From: Pseudomonas fluorescens
GTDB lineage: Bacteria > Pseudomonadota > Gammaproteobacteria > Pseudomonadales > Pseudomonadaceae
Reading direction: 5' to 3'
NCBI RefSeq assembly: GCF_019212185.1
Contig: NZ_CP078138.1
Span: forward strand, 5,798,501-5,862,500
Length of the DNA: 64,000 nucleotides
Shown: one piece after another, positions 36,810 through 56,702 of the stretch
How the letters are laid out: each line of letters starts with the position of its first letter
Numbering within the stretch: the first letter of the stretch is position 1
Position numbers and translations under genes: made by a program
The notes under the pieces: generated by a model
What the model was told of the DNA's origin: nothing
The model's input: the letters and a program-made list of their open reading frames with translations, nothing else
The model's database searches: none

Positions 36810-37124
36810 TCAAGCATCAACCGCTTTTTGGGTCGACTTGAAGACACGAATTTTCTTACCGTCTTCTACTTTGAAACCAACGCGGTCAGCCTTGTTGGTT
36901 TCGCCGTTGAAGATGGCGACGTTGGAAGCGTGCAATGGCGCTTCTTTCTCGACGATACCGCCCTGTACGCCCGACATCGGGTTAGGCTTGGTATGACGCT
37001 TGACCAGGTTCAGACCACCAACAACCAGACGGTTGTCAGCAAGAACCTTCAGCACCTTACCGCGCTTACCTTTGTCTTTGCCGGCGATCACGATGATCTC
37101 GTCGTCACGACGAATCTTTTGCAT
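36810..37124 (-). CDS. rplX: 50S ribosomal protein L24
   Basis: The 104-residue L24 with an N-terminal KOW motif ([20 protein letters not shown]) and [20 protein letters not shown]. An assembly-initiating protein of the 50S subunit near the tunnel exit. 11 bases after rplN. Confidence 0.97.
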   Translation of the reverse strand: MQKIRRDDEIIVIAGKDKGKRGKVLKVLADNRLVVGGLNLVKRHTKPNPMSGVQGGIVEKEAPLHASNVAIFNGETNKADRVGFKVEDGKKIRVFKSTQKAVDA

Positions 37125-37135
37125 GTCGGATCTCC

Positions 37136-37504
37136 TTACAGCACTTCTGGGGCGAGCGAGACGATCTTCATGAACTTCTCGGTACGAAGTTCACGGGTCA
37201 CTGGCCCAAAGATACGGGTGCCGATCGGCTCTTGCTTGGTGTTCAACAGAACAGCAGCGTTGCCATCAAAGCGGATAATGGAGCCGTCAGCACGGCGAAC
37301 GCCGTGGCGAGTGCGGACCACAACAGCAGTCATCACTTGGCCTTTTTTCACTTTACCGCGAGGAATTGCTTCCTTGACGGTTACTTTGATGATGTCACCG
37401 ATACCAGCGTAACGACGATGGGAGCCACCCAGCACCTTGATGCACATAACGCGGCGTGCGCCGCTGTTATCGGCCACATCGAGCATGGATTGAGTCTGAA
37501 TCAT
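37136..37504 (-). CDS. rplN: 50S ribosomal protein L14
   Basis: The 122-residue L14 ([20 protein letters not shown]; the [20 protein letters not shown] signature). It forms intersubunit bridge B8. First gene of the classical spc operon, 23 bases after rpsQ, with no terminator visible between the S10 and spc sets, so read-through is likely. Confidence 0.98.
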   Translation of the reverse strand: MIQTQSMLDVADNSGARRVMCIKVLGGSHRRYAGIGDIIKVTVKEAIPRGKVKKGQVMTAVVVRTRHGVRRADGSIIRFDGNAAVLLNTKQEPIGTRIFGPVTRELRTEKFMKIVSLAPEVL

Positions 37505-37527
37505 ATAATTTCTCCGACCCCTAGTCC

Positions 37528-37794
37528 TTAGACTTCCACAGCGCGTTCGAGAACATCAACCAGCGCCCAAGACTTGGTCTTGGCCAGCGGACGAGTTTCA
37601 CGAATAGTGACTTTGTCGCCGATGTGGCACTGATTGGTTTCGTCGTGCGCGTGCAGCTTAGTCGAACGCTTAACGTATTTACCGTAGATCGGGTGCTTAA
37701 CGCGACGCTCGATCAGAACGGTGATGGTTTTGTCCATCTTGTCGCTGACAACACGGCCAGTCAGCGTACGGACAGTCTTTTCGGCTTCAGCCAT
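37528..37794 (-). CDS. rpsQ: 30S ribosomal protein S17
   Basis: The 88-residue S17 starting at ATG 37794 ([20 protein letters not shown]); an in-frame GTG at 37800 overlaps the rpmC stop and is less likely. It contains [20 protein letters not shown], the OB-fold RNA-binding strand pair. Two bases after rpmC; last gene of the S10 set. Confidence 0.96.
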   Translation of the reverse strand: MAEAEKTVRTLTGRVVSDKMDKTITVLIERRVKHPIYGKYVKRSTKLHAHDETNQCHIGDKVTIRETRPLAKTKSWALVDVLERAVEV

Positions 37795-37796
37795 GA

Positions 37797-37988
37797 TCAC
37801 TTACCTGCCTGCTGGTTGAGCACAGTTTTCACGCGAGCGATGTCACGCTTAACTTGCGAGAGCAGATGAGACTGCCCCAACTGGCCAGTTGCTTTCTGCA
37901 TACGCAGATTGAACTGGTCGCGCAGCAAGCCGAGCAGTTGCTCGTTCAGCTGCTGTGCGGATTTTTCACGAAGTTCATTCGCTTTCAT
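37797..37988 (-). CDS. rpmC: 50S ribosomal protein L29
   Basis: The 63-residue two-helix L29 starting at ATG 37988 ([20 protein letters not shown]), whose first base is the last base of the rplP stop codon (ATGTGATG). It is at the tunnel exit beside L23, the SRP/trigger-factor docking site. Confidence 0.97.
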
Positions 37989-38401
37989 CACATCACCGTC
38001 CGTTTAACAAAGGAGGTGGCGAGCGGCAGCTTTGCAGCAGCCAGGGCGAAAGCCTCACGCGCCAGCTCTTCAGAAACACCCTCGATTTCATACAGGACTT
38101 TGCCTGGCTGAATCTGGGCAACCCAGTACTCCACGTTACCCTTACCTTTACCCATCCGCACTTCGAGAGGCTTCTTGGAGATCGGCTTGTCCGGGAATAC
38201 ACGGATCCAGATCTTGCCACCACGTTTTACGTGACGGGTCAGAGCACGACGCGCTGACTCGATCTGACGAGCGGTGAGACGACCACGAGCTACAGACTTC
38301 AGCGCGAACTCGCCGAAGCTGACTTTGCTACCGCGCAGTGCCAGACCACGGTTGTGGCCGGTCATCTGCTTGCGGAACTTCGTACGCTTAGGTTGCAACA
38401 T
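37988..38401 (-). CDS. rplP: 50S ribosomal protein L16
   Basis: The 137-residue L16 ([20 protein letters not shown] start; [20 protein letters not shown]). It contacts A-site tRNA and the peptidyl-transferase region. 12 bases after rpsC and overlapping rpmC by one base. Confidence 0.98.
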
Positions 38402-38413
38402 TTGGCGTACCCC

Positions 38414-39100
38414 TTACTTAGCAGCTTTTTTACGAGGCGCTGGTGCTTGTGGTTTCAGTTCTTCTTGGCGACCACCAATTACTTCGCCTTTGAAGATCCA
38501 AACCTTTACACCGATCACACCGTAAGTGGTGTGAGCTTCGTAGTTGGCATAGTCGATGTCGGCACGCAGGGTGTGCAGTGGCACACGACCTTCGCGATAC
38601 CATTCAGTACGTGCGATTTCAGCACCGCCGAGACGACCGCTCACTTGGATTTTGATGCCCTTGGCACCAATGCGCATGGCGTTCTGTACTGCGCGCTTCA
38701 TAGCGCGACGGAACATTACGCGACGCTCCAGCTGCTGAGCTACGCTCTGCGCAACCAGCATACCGTCGAGTTCCGGCTTGCGGATCTCTTCGATATTGAT
38801 GTGCACAGGCACACCCATTTGCTTGGTCAGGTCCTGACGCAGCTTCTCAACATCTTCACCTTTCTTCCCGATAACAATACCTGGACGAGCGGTGTGGATG
38901 GTGATGCGTGCAGTTTGGGCCGGACGATGGATATCGATACGGCTTACGGACGCGCTTTTTAGTTTGTCTTGGAGATACTCACGCACATTCAGATCTGCGA
39001 GCAAATAGTCCGCATAAGTCCGACCGTCTGCGTACCAGACGGAGGTGTGCTCCTTGACGATTCCCAGGCGAATGCCAATGGGATGTACTTTCTGACCCAT
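38414..39100 (-). CDS. rpsC: 30S ribosomal protein S3
   Basis: The 228-residue S3 starting at ATG 39100 ([20 protein letters not shown]); the frame continues upstream into rplV but the family start is clear. KH domain [20 protein letters not shown], and a basic proline/alanine tail ([12 protein letters not shown]). Part of the mRNA entry site and helicase activity. Confidence 0.98.
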   Translation of the reverse strand: MGQKVHPIGIRLGIVKEHTSVWYADGRTYADYLLADLNVREYLQDKLKSASVSRIDIHRPAQTARITIHTARPGIVIGKKGEDVEKLRQDLTKQMGVPVHINIEEIRKPELDGMLVAQSVAQQLERRVMFRRAMKRAVQNAMRIGAKGIKIQVSGRLGGAEIARTEWYREGRVPLHTLRADIDYANYEAHTTYGVIGVKVWIFKGEVIGGRQEELKPQAPAPRKKAAK

Positions 39101-39113
39101 CTCTTCGACTCCG

Positions 39114-39446
39114 TTACTTGTCAGCAACCTTGACAGTGATATGGCAAGACCGCTTGACGATGCGATCAGCACGGCCTTTGGCACGTGGCATGATGCGCTT
39201 CAGCGAACGCCCTTCGTTGACGAAAACAGTGCTGACCTTCAGGTCATCAACGTCTGCGCCTTCGTTATGCTCGGCGTTGGCTACGGCCGACTCCAGCACT
39301 TTCTTCATGATCTCGGCGGCTTTCTTACTGCTGAAAGCCAACAGGTTGAGCGCTTCGCCCACCTTTTTCCCGCGGATCTGGTCGGCGACCAAGCGGGCTT
39401 TTTGGGCGGAGATTCGAGCGCCCGACAACTTAGCGGCTACTTCCAT
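39114..39446 (-). CDS. rplV: 50S ribosomal protein L22
   Basis: The 110-residue L22 ([20 protein letters not shown]; the loop region [20 protein letters not shown] lines the exit tunnel and is where macrolide-resistance changes occur; it looks normal). 11 bases after rpsS, 13 before rpsC. Confidence 0.98.
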
Positions 39447-39457
39447 TTCCTAACCCC

Positions 39458-39733
39458 TTAACGCTTGGCTTTCTTGTCTGCCACGTGCCCGCGATAAGTG
39501 CGGGTACCGGCGAACTCGCCCAGTTTGTGGCCGACCATGTCTTCGTTCACGAGAACTGGGACGTGCTGACGACCGTTGTGTACTGCGATGGTCAGACCGA
39601 CCATTTGTGGCAGGATCATCGAACGACGCGACCAGGTTTTCACCGGTTTGCGATCGTTCTTCTCCGCCGCCACTTCGATCTTCTTCAGTAGGTGAAGATC
39701 GATAAAAGGACCTTTTTTCAGAGAACGTGGCAC
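39458..39733 (-). CDS. rpsS: 30S ribosomal protein S19
   Basis: The 91-residue S19 ([40 protein letters not shown]). It pairs with S13 in the 30S head near A-site tRNA. 16 bases after rplB. Confidence 0.98.
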   Translation of the reverse strand: MPRSLKKGPFIDLHLLKKIEVAAEKNDRKPVKTWSRRSMILPQMVGLTIAVHNGRQHVPVLVNEDMVGHKLGEFAGTRTYRGHVADKKAKR

Positions 39734-39749
39734 TGTCGTATCCCTCTAT

Positions 39750-40574
39750 TTACTTGCGACGACGGACGATCATTTTGTCGGTACGCTTATTACCACGAGT
39801 CTTCGCGCCCTTAGTCGGGAAGCCCCATGGCGATACCGGATGACGACCACCAGAGGTACGACCTTCACCACCACCATGTGGGTGGTCAACCGGGTTCATG
39901 GCAACACCACGAACGGTTGGGCGAACGCCACGCCAGCGTTTGGCACCAGCTTTACCCAGCGAACGCAGGCTGTGCTCGGAGTTCGAGACTTCACCCAGGG
40001 TCGCGCGGCACTCAGCCAGCACTTTACGCATCTCACCGGAACGCAGACGCAGGGTCACGTAGACACCTTCGCGAGCGATCAACTGAGCCGAAGCACCAGC
40101 GGAGCGAGCGATTTGCGCGCCTTTGCCTGGCTTCAATTCGATGCCGTGTACGGTGCTACCAACTGGAATGTTACGCAGTTGCAGGGAGTTGCCTGGCTTG
40201 ATTGGAGCCAAAGCACCTGCGATCAGCTGGTCGCCAGCGCTCACGCCTTTAGGGGCGATGATGTAGCGACGCTCGCCATCTGCGTACAGCAGCAGAGCAA
40301 TGTGAGCAGTACGGTTTGGATCGTATTCGATACGCTCGACAGTGGCAGCGATGCCATCTTTGTCGTTACGACGGAAGTCGACCAGACGATAATGCTGCTT
40401 ATGACCACCACCAATGTGACGAGTGGTAATACGGCCATTGTTGTTACGACCACCAGACTTCGATTTTTTCTCGAGCAGCGGTGCGTGAGGAGCGCCTTTG
40501 TGCAGCTCCTGGTTGACCACCTTGACCACAAAACGGCGGCCAGGGGAAGTCGGTTTGCATTTAACGATTGCCAT
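39750..40574 (-). CDS. rplB: 50S ribosomal protein L2
   Basis: The 274-residue L2 ([20 protein letters not shown]; the conserved [17 protein letters not shown] loop with the histidine important for peptidyl transfer; basic C-terminus [12 protein letters not shown]). One of the core proteins for subunit association. 14 bases after rplW. Confidence 0.98.
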   Translation of the reverse strand: MAIVKCKPTSPGRRFVVKVVNQELHKGAPHAPLLEKKSKSGGRNNNGRITTRHIGGGHKQHYRLVDFRRNDKDGIAATVERIEYDPNRTAHIALLLYADGERRYIIAPKGVSAGDQLIAGALAPIKPGNSLQLRNIPVGSTVHGIELKPGKGAQIARSAGASAQLIAREGVYVTLRLRSGEMRKVLAECRATLGEVSNSEHSLRSLGKAGAKRWRGVRPTVRGVAMNPVDHPHGGGEGRTSGGRHPVSPWGFPTKGAKTRGNKRTDKMIVRRRK

Positions 40575-40588
40575 GATGCACCCCTTCC

Positions 40589-40888
40589 TTACTCAGCACT
40601 GCTGCTGAAATCGAGATCTTGGCCTGGCTGAAGGGAGATAACTGCCTTCTTCCAGTCATTACGCTTGCCCAGACCGCGAGCAGTGCGCTTGCTCTTACCC
40701 AGAACGTTCAGGGTAGTAACACGCTCTACTTTCACGCTGAACAGGCTTTCGACGGCCTTCTTGATTTCCAGCTTGGTTGCGTCAGTAGCAACCTTGAAAA
40801 CGAACTGGCCTTTCTTGTCAGCCAGAACCGTAGCCTTCTCGGAAACGTGCGGGCCAAGCAGAACTTTAAATACGCGTTCCTGGTTCAT
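40589..40888 (-). CDS. rplW: 50S ribosomal protein L23
   Basis: The 99-residue L23 ([40 protein letters not shown]). It is the tunnel-exit docking protein for trigger factor and SRP. Its start overlaps the rplD stop by 4 bases (40885-40888). Confidence 0.97.
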
Positions 40889-41487
40889 CCCAGCAGCTCC
40901 TCGAATTTCTTCACGGCCGACACAGTGATCAACACTTTGTCGTATGCGATCAGACTAACTGGATCGGAACCTTGCACGTCACGTACATCTACGTGTGGCA
41001 GGTTACGAGCAGCCAGGTACAGGTTCTGATCAACAGCGTCCGACACGATCAGAACGTCGGTCAGGCTCATGTTGTTCAGTTTGCCCAGCAGATCTTTGGT
41101 TTTCGGAGTTTCAACAGCGAAATCCTGAACCACGACCAGACGATCAGTACGCACCAGCTCAGCAAGGATGGAACGCATTGCTGCGCGATACATCTTCTTG
41201 TTCAGCTTCTGGGAGTGATCTTGTGGACGAGCTGCGAAAGTGGTGCCGCCGCCGCGCCAGATTGGGCTACGGATAGTACCGGCACGAGCACGGCCAGTAC
41301 CTTTCTGACGCCATGGGCGCTTACCGCCACCACGAACGTCGGAACGGGTCTTTTGCTGCTTGCTACCTTGACGGCCGCCGGCCATGTAGGCCACGACTGC
41401 TTGGTGAACCAGCGTCTCGTTGAATTCGCCGCCAAATGTCAGTTCGGAAACTTCGATCGCTTGAGCGTCATTTACATTTAATTGCAT
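40885..41487 (-). CDS. rplD: 50S ribosomal protein L4
   Basis: The 200-residue L4 with the extended loop [20 protein letters not shown] that reaches the exit tunnel. In E. coli L4 autoregulates the S10 operon through the rpsJ leader; the Pseudomonas rpsJ leader here is only about 56 bases and may be too short for that mechanism. 12 bases after rplC. Confidence 0.98.
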
Positions 41488-41499
41488 GTCAGCTTCCCC

Positions 41500-42135
41500 T
41501 TAACCGCGAGCCTTGGCTGCTGGACGTACAACCAGGTTGCCGCCAGTAGCGCCAGGAACAGCGCCCTTGACCAACAACAGATTGCGTTCAGCGTCCACGC
41601 GCACTACTTCCAGGGACTGCACGGTCACGCGCTCAGCGCCCATATGACCGGACATTTTTTTGCCCTTGAATACACGACCAGGAGTCTGGCACTGGCCGAT
41701 AGAGCCTGGGACGCGGTGGGATACGGAGTTACCGTGGGTGTTATCTTGCCCGCGGAAGTTCCAACGCTTGATCGTACCCTGGAAGCCTTTACCTTTGGAC
41801 TGACCGGTTACATCAACAAGTTGACCAGCGGCGAAGATTTCAGCGTTGATCAGATCGCCAGCCTGGTACTCGCCTTCTTCAAGACGGAATTCCATGGTGG
41901 TGCGACCAGCGGCAACGTTCGCCTTGGCGAAGTGGCCAGCCTGAGCTGCTGTTACACGCGAAGCGCGACGCTCGCCGACAGTGACTTGCACTGCACGATA
42001 GCCATCGGTCTCTTCAGTTTTGAACTGGGTGACGCGATTCGGCTCGATCTCAATGACCGTGACCGGAATGGAGACACCTTCTTCGGTGAAAATACGGGTC
42101 ATACCGCATTTACGACCGACTACACCAATAGTCAT
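41500..42135 (-). CDS. rplC: 50S ribosomal protein L3
   Basis: The 211-residue L3 starting at ATG 42135 ([20 protein letters not shown]); the frame continues upstream to 42168 without a family match. It includes the central extension [16 protein letters not shown] and the conserved [20 protein letters not shown] near the methylated glutamine. 80 bases after rpsJ. Confidence 0.97.
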   Translation of the reverse strand: MTIGVVGRKCGMTRIFTEEGVSIPVTVIEIEPNRVTQFKTEETDGYRAVQVTVGERRASRVTAAQAGHFAKANVAAGRTTMEFRLEEGEYQAGDLINAEIFAAGQLVDVTGQSKGKGFQGTIKRWNFRGQDNTHGNSVSHRVPGSIGQCQTPGRVFKGKKMSGHMGAERVTVQSLEVVRVDAERNLLLVKGAVPGATGGNLVVRPAAKARG

Positions 42136-42215
42136 GTTGTAAACCTCATGAGTGTACGGGGCTTTCACCCGCTATGGCCGCCCATTTCAGAGCGTTACAC
42201 GACTAAGACCGAGTC

Positions 42216-42527
42216 TTAGCCGAGGCTGATCTGCACTTCCACACCGGCCGCAAGATCAAGCTTCATAAGTGCATCAACGGTTTTATCCGTTGGCTGGACG
42301 ATGTCCAGAACGCGCTTATGAGTACGGATCTCGTACTGGTCACGCGCGTCTTTGTTGACGTGCGGGGAGACCAGAACGGTGAACCGCTCTTTACGGGTAG
42401 GCAGTGGAATTGGACCACGCACTTGAGCACCAGTACGTTTCGCGGTTTCCACGATTTCCTGGGTGGATTGGTCGATCAGGCGATGGTCAAAAGCCTTCAA
42501 CCTGATACGGATTTGCTGATTTTGCAT
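42216..42527 (-). CDS. rpsJ: 30S ribosomal protein S10 / NusE
   Basis: The 103-residue S10 ([40 protein letters not shown]), also the transcription antitermination factor NusE that links ribosome to NusG. First gene of the S10 operon, with its own sigma-70 promoter at 42590-42618 and insulated from the upstream tuf by a strong terminator. Confidence 0.98.
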
Positions 42528-42589
42528 TGGATTTCAGACTCCGGCTGCTATTCCCAGCGAGCGCAATACGCCCGTTAAAAGGAGGCGCA

Positions 42590-42618
42590 ATTCTATAGAG
42601 GGGCCACCATAGTGTCAA
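42590..42618 (-). promoter_or_regulatory. S10 operon promoter
   Basis: On the minus strand TTGACA (42618-42613), a 17-base spacer, then TAGAAT (42595-42590). Predicted start of transcription near 42583, leaving a leader of about 56 bases before rpsJ. It lies just past the tuf terminator. Confidence 0.85.
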
Positions 42619-42623
42619 CCCAA

Positions 42624-42654
42624 TAAAAAAGCCCCCGCTGAGCGGGGGCTTTTT
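42624..42654 (-). terminator. tuf (str operon) terminator
   Basis: AGCCCCCGC-TGA-GCGGGGGCT with A/T runs on both sides (42624-42654), starting about 14 bases after the tuf stop. A very stable stem ending the str operon. Confidence 0.9.
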
Positions 42655-42668
42655 CAAGTCATCACTTA

Positions 42669-43862
42669 TTAAGCGATGATTTTGGCTACGACACCAGCGC
42701 CGACGGTACGACCGCCTTCACGGATAGCGAAACGCAGACCATCTTCCATTGCGATGGTTTTGATCAGGGTAACAGTCATCTGAATGTTATCGCCTGGCAT
42801 TACCATTTCAACGCCTTCCGGCAGTTCGCAGTTACCGGTCACGTCAGTGGTACGGAAGTAGAACTGTGGACGGTAGCCTTTGAAGAACGGAGTGTGACGA
42901 CCGCCTTCTTCTTTGCTCAACACATACACTTCTGCAGTGAAAGTGGTGTGCGGCTTAACCGAACCTGGCTTAACCAGAACCTGACCACGCTCAACGTCGT
43001 CACGCTTGGTACCACGCAGCAGAACGCCGCAGTTCTCGCCAGCACGACCTTCGTCCAGCAGCTTGCGGAACATCTCAACACCGGTGCAGGTGGTGGTGGT
43101 GGTGTCACGCAGACCAACGATTTCCAGAGCGTCTTGAACGCGAACGATACCGCGCTCGATACGACCAGTCACAACAGTACCGCGACCGGAGATCGAGAAC
43201 ACGTCTTCGATTGGCATCAGGAACGGCTTGTCGGTCAGACGAACTGGTTCTGGGATGTAGGTATCCAGAGTTTCAACCAGCTTACGAACGGCAGTGGTGC
43301 CCATTTCGTTGTCGTCTTTGCCTTCCAGAGCCATACGAGCCGAACCAATGATGATCGGAGTGTCGTCGCCTGGGAAGTCGTAGGTGCTCAGCAGGTCGCG
43401 AACTTCCATCTCAACCAGTTCCAGCAGCTCTGCGTCGTCTACCAGGTCAGCCTTGTTCAGGAAAACCACGATGTACGGAACGCCTACCTGACGGGACAGC
43501 AGGATGTGTTCACGGGTTTGTGGCATCGGACCATCAGCGGCCGAGCAAACCAGGATCGCGCCGTCCATCTGGGCAGCACCGGTGATCATGTTCTTCACGT
43601 AGTCAGCGTGACCTGGGCAGTCAACGTGAGCGTAGTGACGAATAGTCGAGTTGTACTCAACGTGCGCGGTGTTGATGGTGATACCACGAGCTTTTTCTTC
43701 TGGAGCGCTGTCGATCTTGTCGAACTCAACGATTGCAGAACCGAAAACTTCGGAGCAAACGCGAGTCAGAGCAGCGGTCAGAGTGGTTTTACCGTGGTCA
43801 ACGTGACCAATGGTGCCAACGTTGACGTGAGGTAGGGAACGATCAAATTTTTCTTTAGCCAC
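42669..43862 (-). CDS. tufA: Elongation factor Tu (str operon copy)
   Basis: A 397-residue EF-Tu that delivers aminoacyl-tRNA to the ribosome. GTPase motifs: [11 protein letters not shown] (P loop), DCPGHADYV and NKAD; domain 2/3 sequence complete to VAKIIA. Last gene of the str operon after fusA (30-base gap). It differs from the second copy at 59231 at about 29 positions, including DRSLPHV against ERNKPHV and PVRLTDK against PERAIDK, more than is usual for duplicated tuf genes. Confidence 0.98.
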   Translation of the reverse strand: MAKEKFDRSLPHVNVGTIGHVDHGKTTLTAALTRVCSEVFGSAIVEFDKIDSAPEEKARGITINTAHVEYNSTIRHYAHVDCPGHADYVKNMITGAAQMDGAILVCSAADGPMPQTREHILLSRQVGVPYIVVFLNKADLVDDAELLELVEMEVRDLLSTYDFPGDDTPIIIGSARMALEGKDDNEMGTTAVRKLVETLDTYIPEPVRLTDKPFLMPIEDVFSISGRGTVVTGRIERGIVRVQDALEIVGLRDTTTTTCTGVEMFRKLLDEGRAGENCGVLLRGTKRDDVERGQVLVKPGSVKPHTTFTAEVYVLSKEEGGRHTPFFKGYRPQFYFRTTDVTGNCELPEGVEMVMPGDNIQMTVTLIKTIAMEDGLRFAIREGGRTVGAGVVAKIIA

Positions 43863-43892
43863 GACAATTAACTCCTTGCCTAAAGGACTGAA

Positions 43893-45998
43893 TCAGCCTT
43901 GTTTTTTGGTAACGGTTTCGACGATGTGCGACGGAGCCGTATTGTATTTTTTGAATTCCATAGAGTAGCTTGCGCGACCTTGGGACATGGAGCGAACGTC
44001 GGTTGCGTAACCGAACATCTCACCCAGCGGAACTTCGGCACGAATTACTTTGCCGGAGACCGTGTCTTCCATACCCAGGATCATGCCGCGACGACGGTTA
44101 AGGTCGCCCATCACGTCACCCATATAGTCTTCAGGCGTAACAACCTCTACCGCCATGATCGGCTCAAGCAGCTCACCACCGCCCTTCTGGGCCAGCTGTT
44201 TGGTCGCCATGGAAGCAGCCACCTTAAACGCCATCTCGTTGGAGTCGACGTCGTGGTAAGAACCATCGAACACGGTTGCCTTCAGGCCGATCAGCGGATA
44301 GCCGGCAACAACGCCGTTCTTCATCTGCTCTTCGATACCCTTCTGGATAGCCGGGATGTATTCCTTAGGAACAACACCACCTACTACTTCGTTCACGAAT
44401 TGCAGACCTTCCTGACCTTCGTCAGCAGGAGCAAAACGGATCCAGCAATGACCGAACTGGCCACGACCACCGGATTGACGAACGAACTTGCCTTCGATTT
44501 CGCAGTTCTTCGTGATGCGCTCACGATAGGAAACCTGAGGCTTGCCGATGTTGGCTTCAACGTTGAACTCACGGCGCATCCGGTCAACCAGGATGTCCAG
44601 GTGCAACTCACCCATACCCGAGATGATCGTTTGACCAGTCTCTTCGTCGGTTTTTACGCGGAAAGACGGGTCTTCCTGAGCAAGTTTGCCCAGTGCGATG
44701 CCCATTTTTTCCTGGTCATCCTTGGTCTTTGGCTCAACGGCAACCGAAATAACCGGCTCCGGGAAGTCCATGCGAACCAGGATGATTGGCTTGTCAGCGT
44801 TGCACAAGGTTTCACCAGTGGTGACGTCCTTCATGCCGATCAGGGCCGCGATGTCGCCAGCGCGTACTTCCTTGATCTCTTCACGGGCGTTTGCGTGCAT
44901 TTGCACCATACGACCCACGCGCTCTTTCTTGCCTTTAACCGAGTTGATCACGCCGTCGCCGGATGCCAACACGCCCGAGTAAACGCGGACGAAAGTCAAA
45001 GTACCCACGAATGGGTCGGTAGCGATCTTGAACGCCAGAGCCGAGAACGGCTCGTTGTCGTCTGCGTGACGCTCCATCTGAACTTCTTCGTCATCCGGAT
45101 CGGAACCCTTGATGGCTGGAATGTCAGTTGGTGCAGGCAGGTAGTCGATAACGGCGTCGAGAACCAGGGGAACGCCCTTGTTCTTGAACGAAGAACCGCA
45201 AACAGCCAGGACGATTTCGCCAGCGATAGTACGCTGACGCAGAGCGGCCTTGATTTCCTCGATGGTGAGCTCTTCGCCCTCGAGGTACTTGTTCATCAGC
45301 TCTTCGCTGGCTTCGGCCGCAGCCTCAACCATGTTGCTGCGCCACTCTTCAGCCAACTCCTGCAGTTCAGCAGGGATAGCTTCGCGACGTGGAGTCATAC
45401 CCTTGTCAGCATCGTTCCAGTAAACCGCTTCCATGGTCATCAGATCGATCTGACCCTGGAAGTTGTCTTCGGAACCGATAGCCAACTGGATAGGCACTGG
45501 AGTGTGACCCAAGCGCTGCTTGATCTGAGCAATTACGCGCAGGAAGTTTGCACCGGCACGGTCCATCTTGTTCACGTAAACGATACGTGGAACACCGTAC
45601 TTGTTGGCTTGACGCCATACGGTTTCGGACTGCGGCTCAACACCGGAAGTACCACAGAACACAACGACCGCGCCGTCGAGTACACGCAGGGAACGCTCAA
45701 CTTCAATAGTGAAGTCTACGTGGCCCGGGGTATCGATGACGTTGAAGCGGTATTGGTCCTTGTGCTGCTTCGCAGAACCCTGCCAGAAGGCGGTAATGGC
45801 AGCAGAAGTAATGGTAATACCACGCTCCTGCTCCTGAACCATCCAGTCCGTGGTCGCGGCGCCGTCATGCACCTCGCCCATCTTGTGGCTTTTGCCTGTG
45901 TAAAAAAGGACGCGCTCGGTGGTGGTGGTTTTACCAGCATCCACGTGAGCGACGATACCAATGTTACGGTAGCGGCTAATCGGAGTAGTACGAGCCAT
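43893..45998 (-). CDS. fusA: Elongation factor G
   Basis: A 701-residue translocation GTPase, five domains: P loop [19 protein letters not shown], switch [30 protein letters not shown], and domain IV/V segments such as [16 protein letters not shown] [15 protein letters not shown] and GRRGMI. Matches the str-operon FusA1. Between rpsG and tuf. No resistance-type change was obvious by eye. Confidence 0.97.
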   Translation of the reverse strand: MARTTPISRYRNIGIVAHVDAGKTTTTERVLFYTGKSHKMGEVHDGAATTDWMVQEQERGITITSAAITAFWQGSAKQHKDQYRFNVIDTPGHVDFTIEVERSLRVLDGAVVVFCGTSGVEPQSETVWRQANKYGVPRIVYVNKMDRAGANFLRVIAQIKQRLGHTPVPIQLAIGSEDNFQGQIDLMTMEAVYWNDADKGMTPRREAIPAELQELAEEWRSNMVEAAAEASEELMNKYLEGEELTIEEIKAALRQRTIAGEIVLAVCGSSFKNKGVPLVLDAVIDYLPAPTDIPAIKGSDPDDEEVQMERHADDNEPFSALAFKIATDPFVGTLTFVRVYSGVLASGDGVINSVKGKKERVGRMVQMHANAREEIKEVRAGDIAALIGMKDVTTGETLCNADKPIILVRMDFPEPVISVAVEPKTKDDQEKMGIALGKLAQEDPSFRVKTDEETGQTIISGMGELHLDILVDRMRREFNVEANIGKPQVSYRERITKNCEIEGKFVRQSGGRGQFGHCWIRFAPADEGQEGLQFVNEVVGGVVPKEYIPAIQKGIEEQMKNGVVAGYPLIGLKATVFDGSYHDVDSNEMAFKVAASMATKQLAQKGGGELLEPIMAVEVVTPEDYMGDVMGDLNRRRGMILGMEDTVSGKVIRAEVPLGEMFGYATDVRSMSQGRASYSMEFKKYNTAPSHIVETVTKKQG

Positions 45999-46028
45999 AA
46001 AGCCCTCGCAAAGTGAGTGAAGCTGAAA

Positions 46029-46502
46029 TTAGAAGCGGTAGTGCGAGAAAGCTTTGTTGGCTTCGGCCATACGGTGCACGTCTTCACGCTTCTTAACTGC
46101 TGCACCTTTACCTTCAGCAGCATCCAGCAGCTCGCCAGCCAAACGCAGAGCCATGGACTTCTCGCCGCGCTTGCGGGCGAAGTCTACCAACCAGCGCATT
46201 GCCAGAGCGTTACGACGGGACGGACGAACTTCAACCGGAACCTGGTAAGTAGCACCACCAACGCGGCGCGACTTCACTTCGACCAGCGGAGCGATGGCGT
46301 CGAGTGCTTTTTCGAAGAGTTCCAGGGGATCGGTGCCGTTCTTACGAGCCGCAACGGTTTCCAGGGCACCATAAACGATACGCTCGGCAACGGCTTTCTT
46401 GCCGCTTTCCATAACGTGGTTCATGAATTTGGCGAGGATTTGGCTTCCGTATTTCGGATCGTCCAGAATCTCACGCTTTGCTGCTACGCGACGTCTTGGC
46501 AT
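46029..46502 (-). CDS. rpsG: 30S ribosomal protein S7
   Basis: The 157-residue S7 ([40 protein letters not shown]). It nucleates 30S head assembly and in E. coli autoregulates the str operon at the rpsL-rpsG junction; here that junction is 108 bases long. 30 bases before fusA. Confidence 0.98.
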   Translation of the reverse strand: MPRRRVAAKREILDDPKYGSQILAKFMNHVMESGKKAVAERIVYGALETVAARKNGTDPLELFEKALDAIAPLVEVKSRRVGGATYQVPVEVRPSRRNALAMRWLVDFARKRGEKSMALRLAGELLDAAEGKGAAVKKREDVHRMAEANKAFSHYRF

Positions 46503-46610
46503 TGATAAGCCCTCAAACGGTCTTCAGGTTAGCCCGGGACAGATCCTGTGGATGCGTGCCCGACCTTACTCTTATCGACTCAATAAAATGAAAATCTGCA
46601 AAACGGCCGA

Positions 46611-46982
46611 TTACTTCGGACGCTTGGTACCGTACTTCGAACGACCCTGGTTACGGCCTTTAACGCCGGAAGTATCCAAGGAGCCGCGAACGGTGTGGTA
46701 ACGAACACCTGGCAAGTCTTTTACACGACCGCCGCGGATCAGTACCACGCTGTGCTCTTGCAGGTTGTGGCCTTCACCACCGATGTACGAGGAAACCTCG
46801 AAACCGTTGGTCAGACGCACACGGCATACTTTACGCAGTGCCGAGTTAGGTTTTTTCGGCGTAGTGGTGTACACACGGGTGCACACGCCACGACGTTGCG
46901 GGCAGTTCTGCAGCGCAGGTACGTCGGATTTCTCGACGATACGCTTACGCGGCTGACGTACCAGCTGGTTGATAGTTGCCAT
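46611..46982 (-). CDS. rpsL: 30S ribosomal protein S12
   Basis: The 123-residue S12 at the decoding centre. The loops where streptomycin-resistance changes occur, [13 protein letters not shown] (Lys42/43 region) and [13 protein letters not shown] (Lys87/88 region), read as wild type. First gene of the str operon, with a promoter at 47074-47102 and a leader of about 84 bases. Confidence 0.98.
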
Positions 46983-47073
46983 CTACTAGCTCCACTGTTG
47001 TCTTGCGACGCTATTGTCTTACAAGAAAAGCAAAATGGCAGGAACGAATTCCCGCCAAATTTAGGGGATCAAG

Positions 47074-47102
47074 AGTCTAAAGAGGATCTTGGTCCCAGTC
47101 AA
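47074..47102 (-). promoter_or_regulatory. str operon promoter (upstream of rpsL)
   Basis: On the minus strand TTGACT (47102-47097), 17-base spacer, TAGACT (47079-47074). It lies in the 217-base gap after rpoC, so rpsL-rpsG-fusA-tuf can be transcribed independently of rpoBC. Confidence 0.8.
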
Positions 47103-47199
47103 GGCAAGGCCCCGACCTCCCCCTTCATCAAACCGGGACAATAATGTCTCGGTCCGACGAACGGGGCAGCCAGGGCCCGGCACTTATTTATCGCAGAAC

Positions 47200-51399
<4,200 letters not shown>

Positions 51400-51463
51400 G
51401 GCCTTTCCTCCTGGCGGAGCAGAGAGCGGGCAATCCTGCCCCGCTCTCGATTCACGTCACGTG

Positions 51464-55537
<4,074 letters not shown>

Positions 55538-55682
55538 CAGCGTTCCCCAGCTTGGTCACCTGCTTGTTTGGCCCCTCCCGACGGGAGCAGCCAGAAAATC
55601 GTGCAAACCCCATGGTTTGCGCCACCGCATCGGGTGGATACCGCTCGTTATCGACACCAACCCAGTCGGTCGCCAATAACGG

Positions 55683-55711
55683 AAAAAGGCCGGTGGCAAG
55701 AGCCACCAGCC
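55683..55711 (-). terminator. Attenuator between rplL and rpoB
   Basis: GGCCGGTGGC (55688-55697), loop AAGA, GCCACCAGCC (55702-55711) with one mismatch; on the minus strand it is followed by five T (55687-55683). A partial terminator at this spot, setting more ribosomal protein than RNA polymerase synthesis, is known in E. coli. Confidence 0.7.
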
Positions 55712-55757
55712 ATCAGCCTTTCGCTTAACGCTCGGGCTGGAGACGCAAAGTCGAAGC

Positions 55758-56123
55758 TTACTTCAGCTCGACTTTAGCGCCTGCTTCTTCCAGAGCTGCT
55801 TTGGCTTTGTCAGCTGCGTCTTTGGCAACAGCTTCCAGAACCATGGCAGGAGCGCCGTCAACTACAGCCTTGGCTTCTTTCAGGCCCAGACCGGTCAGTT
55901 CACGTACTGCCTTGATCACGTTTACTTTCTTCTCGCCAGCTTCGGTCAGCATAACGTTGAATTCGGTTTGCTCTTCAACAACAGCGGCAGCAGCAGCTGG
56001 ACCAGCCGATGCAGCAGCAGCGGAAACGCCGAATTTTTCTTCGAAAGCTTTGATCAGCTCAACAACTTGCAGAACCGACATTTCAGCTACTGCGTTGAGG
56101 ATATCGTCTTGGGAGATAGACAT
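55758..56123 (-). CDS. rplL: 50S ribosomal protein L7/L12
   Basis: The 121-residue stalk protein: N-terminal dimerisation helices ([20 protein letters not shown]), an Ala-rich hinge ([15 protein letters not shown], about 38-52) and the C-terminal factor-binding domain ([20 protein letters not shown]). It recruits translation GTPases. 78 bases after rplJ. Confidence 0.98.
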   Translation of the reverse strand: MSISQDDILNAVAEMSVLQVVELIKAFEEKFGVSAAAASAGPAAAAAVVEEQTEFNVMLTEAGEKKVNVIKAVRELTGLGLKEAKAVVDGAPAMVLEAVAKDAADKAKAALEEAGAKVELK

Positions 56124-56201
56124 TGCTGTATTTCCTGAATTGGGGGACGGCCTACGCGGCCATCGAAATAAACAAAAATACGCGAGAGAAAATGCTCAGC
56201 C

Positions 56202-56702
56202 TTAGGCTGCGGCAGCTTCTTTTTGCTCGCGAACTGCAGCCAGAGTACGAGCCAGCTTGCTGGTAGCGCCTTGAATCACGCTCATCAGCTGCGAAATGGC
56301 TTCGTCGCGGGTCGGCAGTGTTGCCAGTACGTCGATTTGGTTAGCTGCGAGGAACTTGCCCTCGAACGCAGCTGCCTTGATCTCGAACTTGTCCTGACTC
56401 TTGGCGAACTCTTTGAACAAACGGGCAGCAGCGCCTGGATGTTCTTTGGAGAACGCGATCAGAGTCGGGCCGGTGAACACGTCGTTGAGGACACTGTATT
56501 CAGTGTCAGCAACAGCGCGCTTGAGCAGGGTGTTACGTACAACACGTACGTATACGCCAGCTTCACGAGCCTCTTTACGGAGTCCGGTCATTGCGCCTAC
56601 TGTTACGCCACGGGCATCAGCCACGACAGCGGACAGAGCGACTTTGGCAGCCTCGTTGACTTCAGCGACGATGGCCTTCTTGTCTTCGAGATTAATTGCC
56701 AC
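56202..56702 (-). CDS. rplJ: 50S ribosomal protein L10
   Basis: The 166-residue stalk base protein ([20 protein letters not shown]; Ala-rich C-terminal tail binding L12 dimers). L10 with L12 represses its own translation by binding the leader just upstream; the leader here (56703-56890) has the expected structured form. Confidence 0.98.
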   Translation of the reverse strand: MAINLEDKKAIVAEVNEAAKVALSAVVADARGVTVGAMTGLRKEAREAGVYVRVVRNTLLKRAVADTEYSVLNDVFTGPTLIAFSKEHPGAAARLFKEFAKSQDKFEIKAAAFEGKFLAANQIDVLATLPTRDEAISQLMSVIQGATSKLARTLAAVREQKEAAAA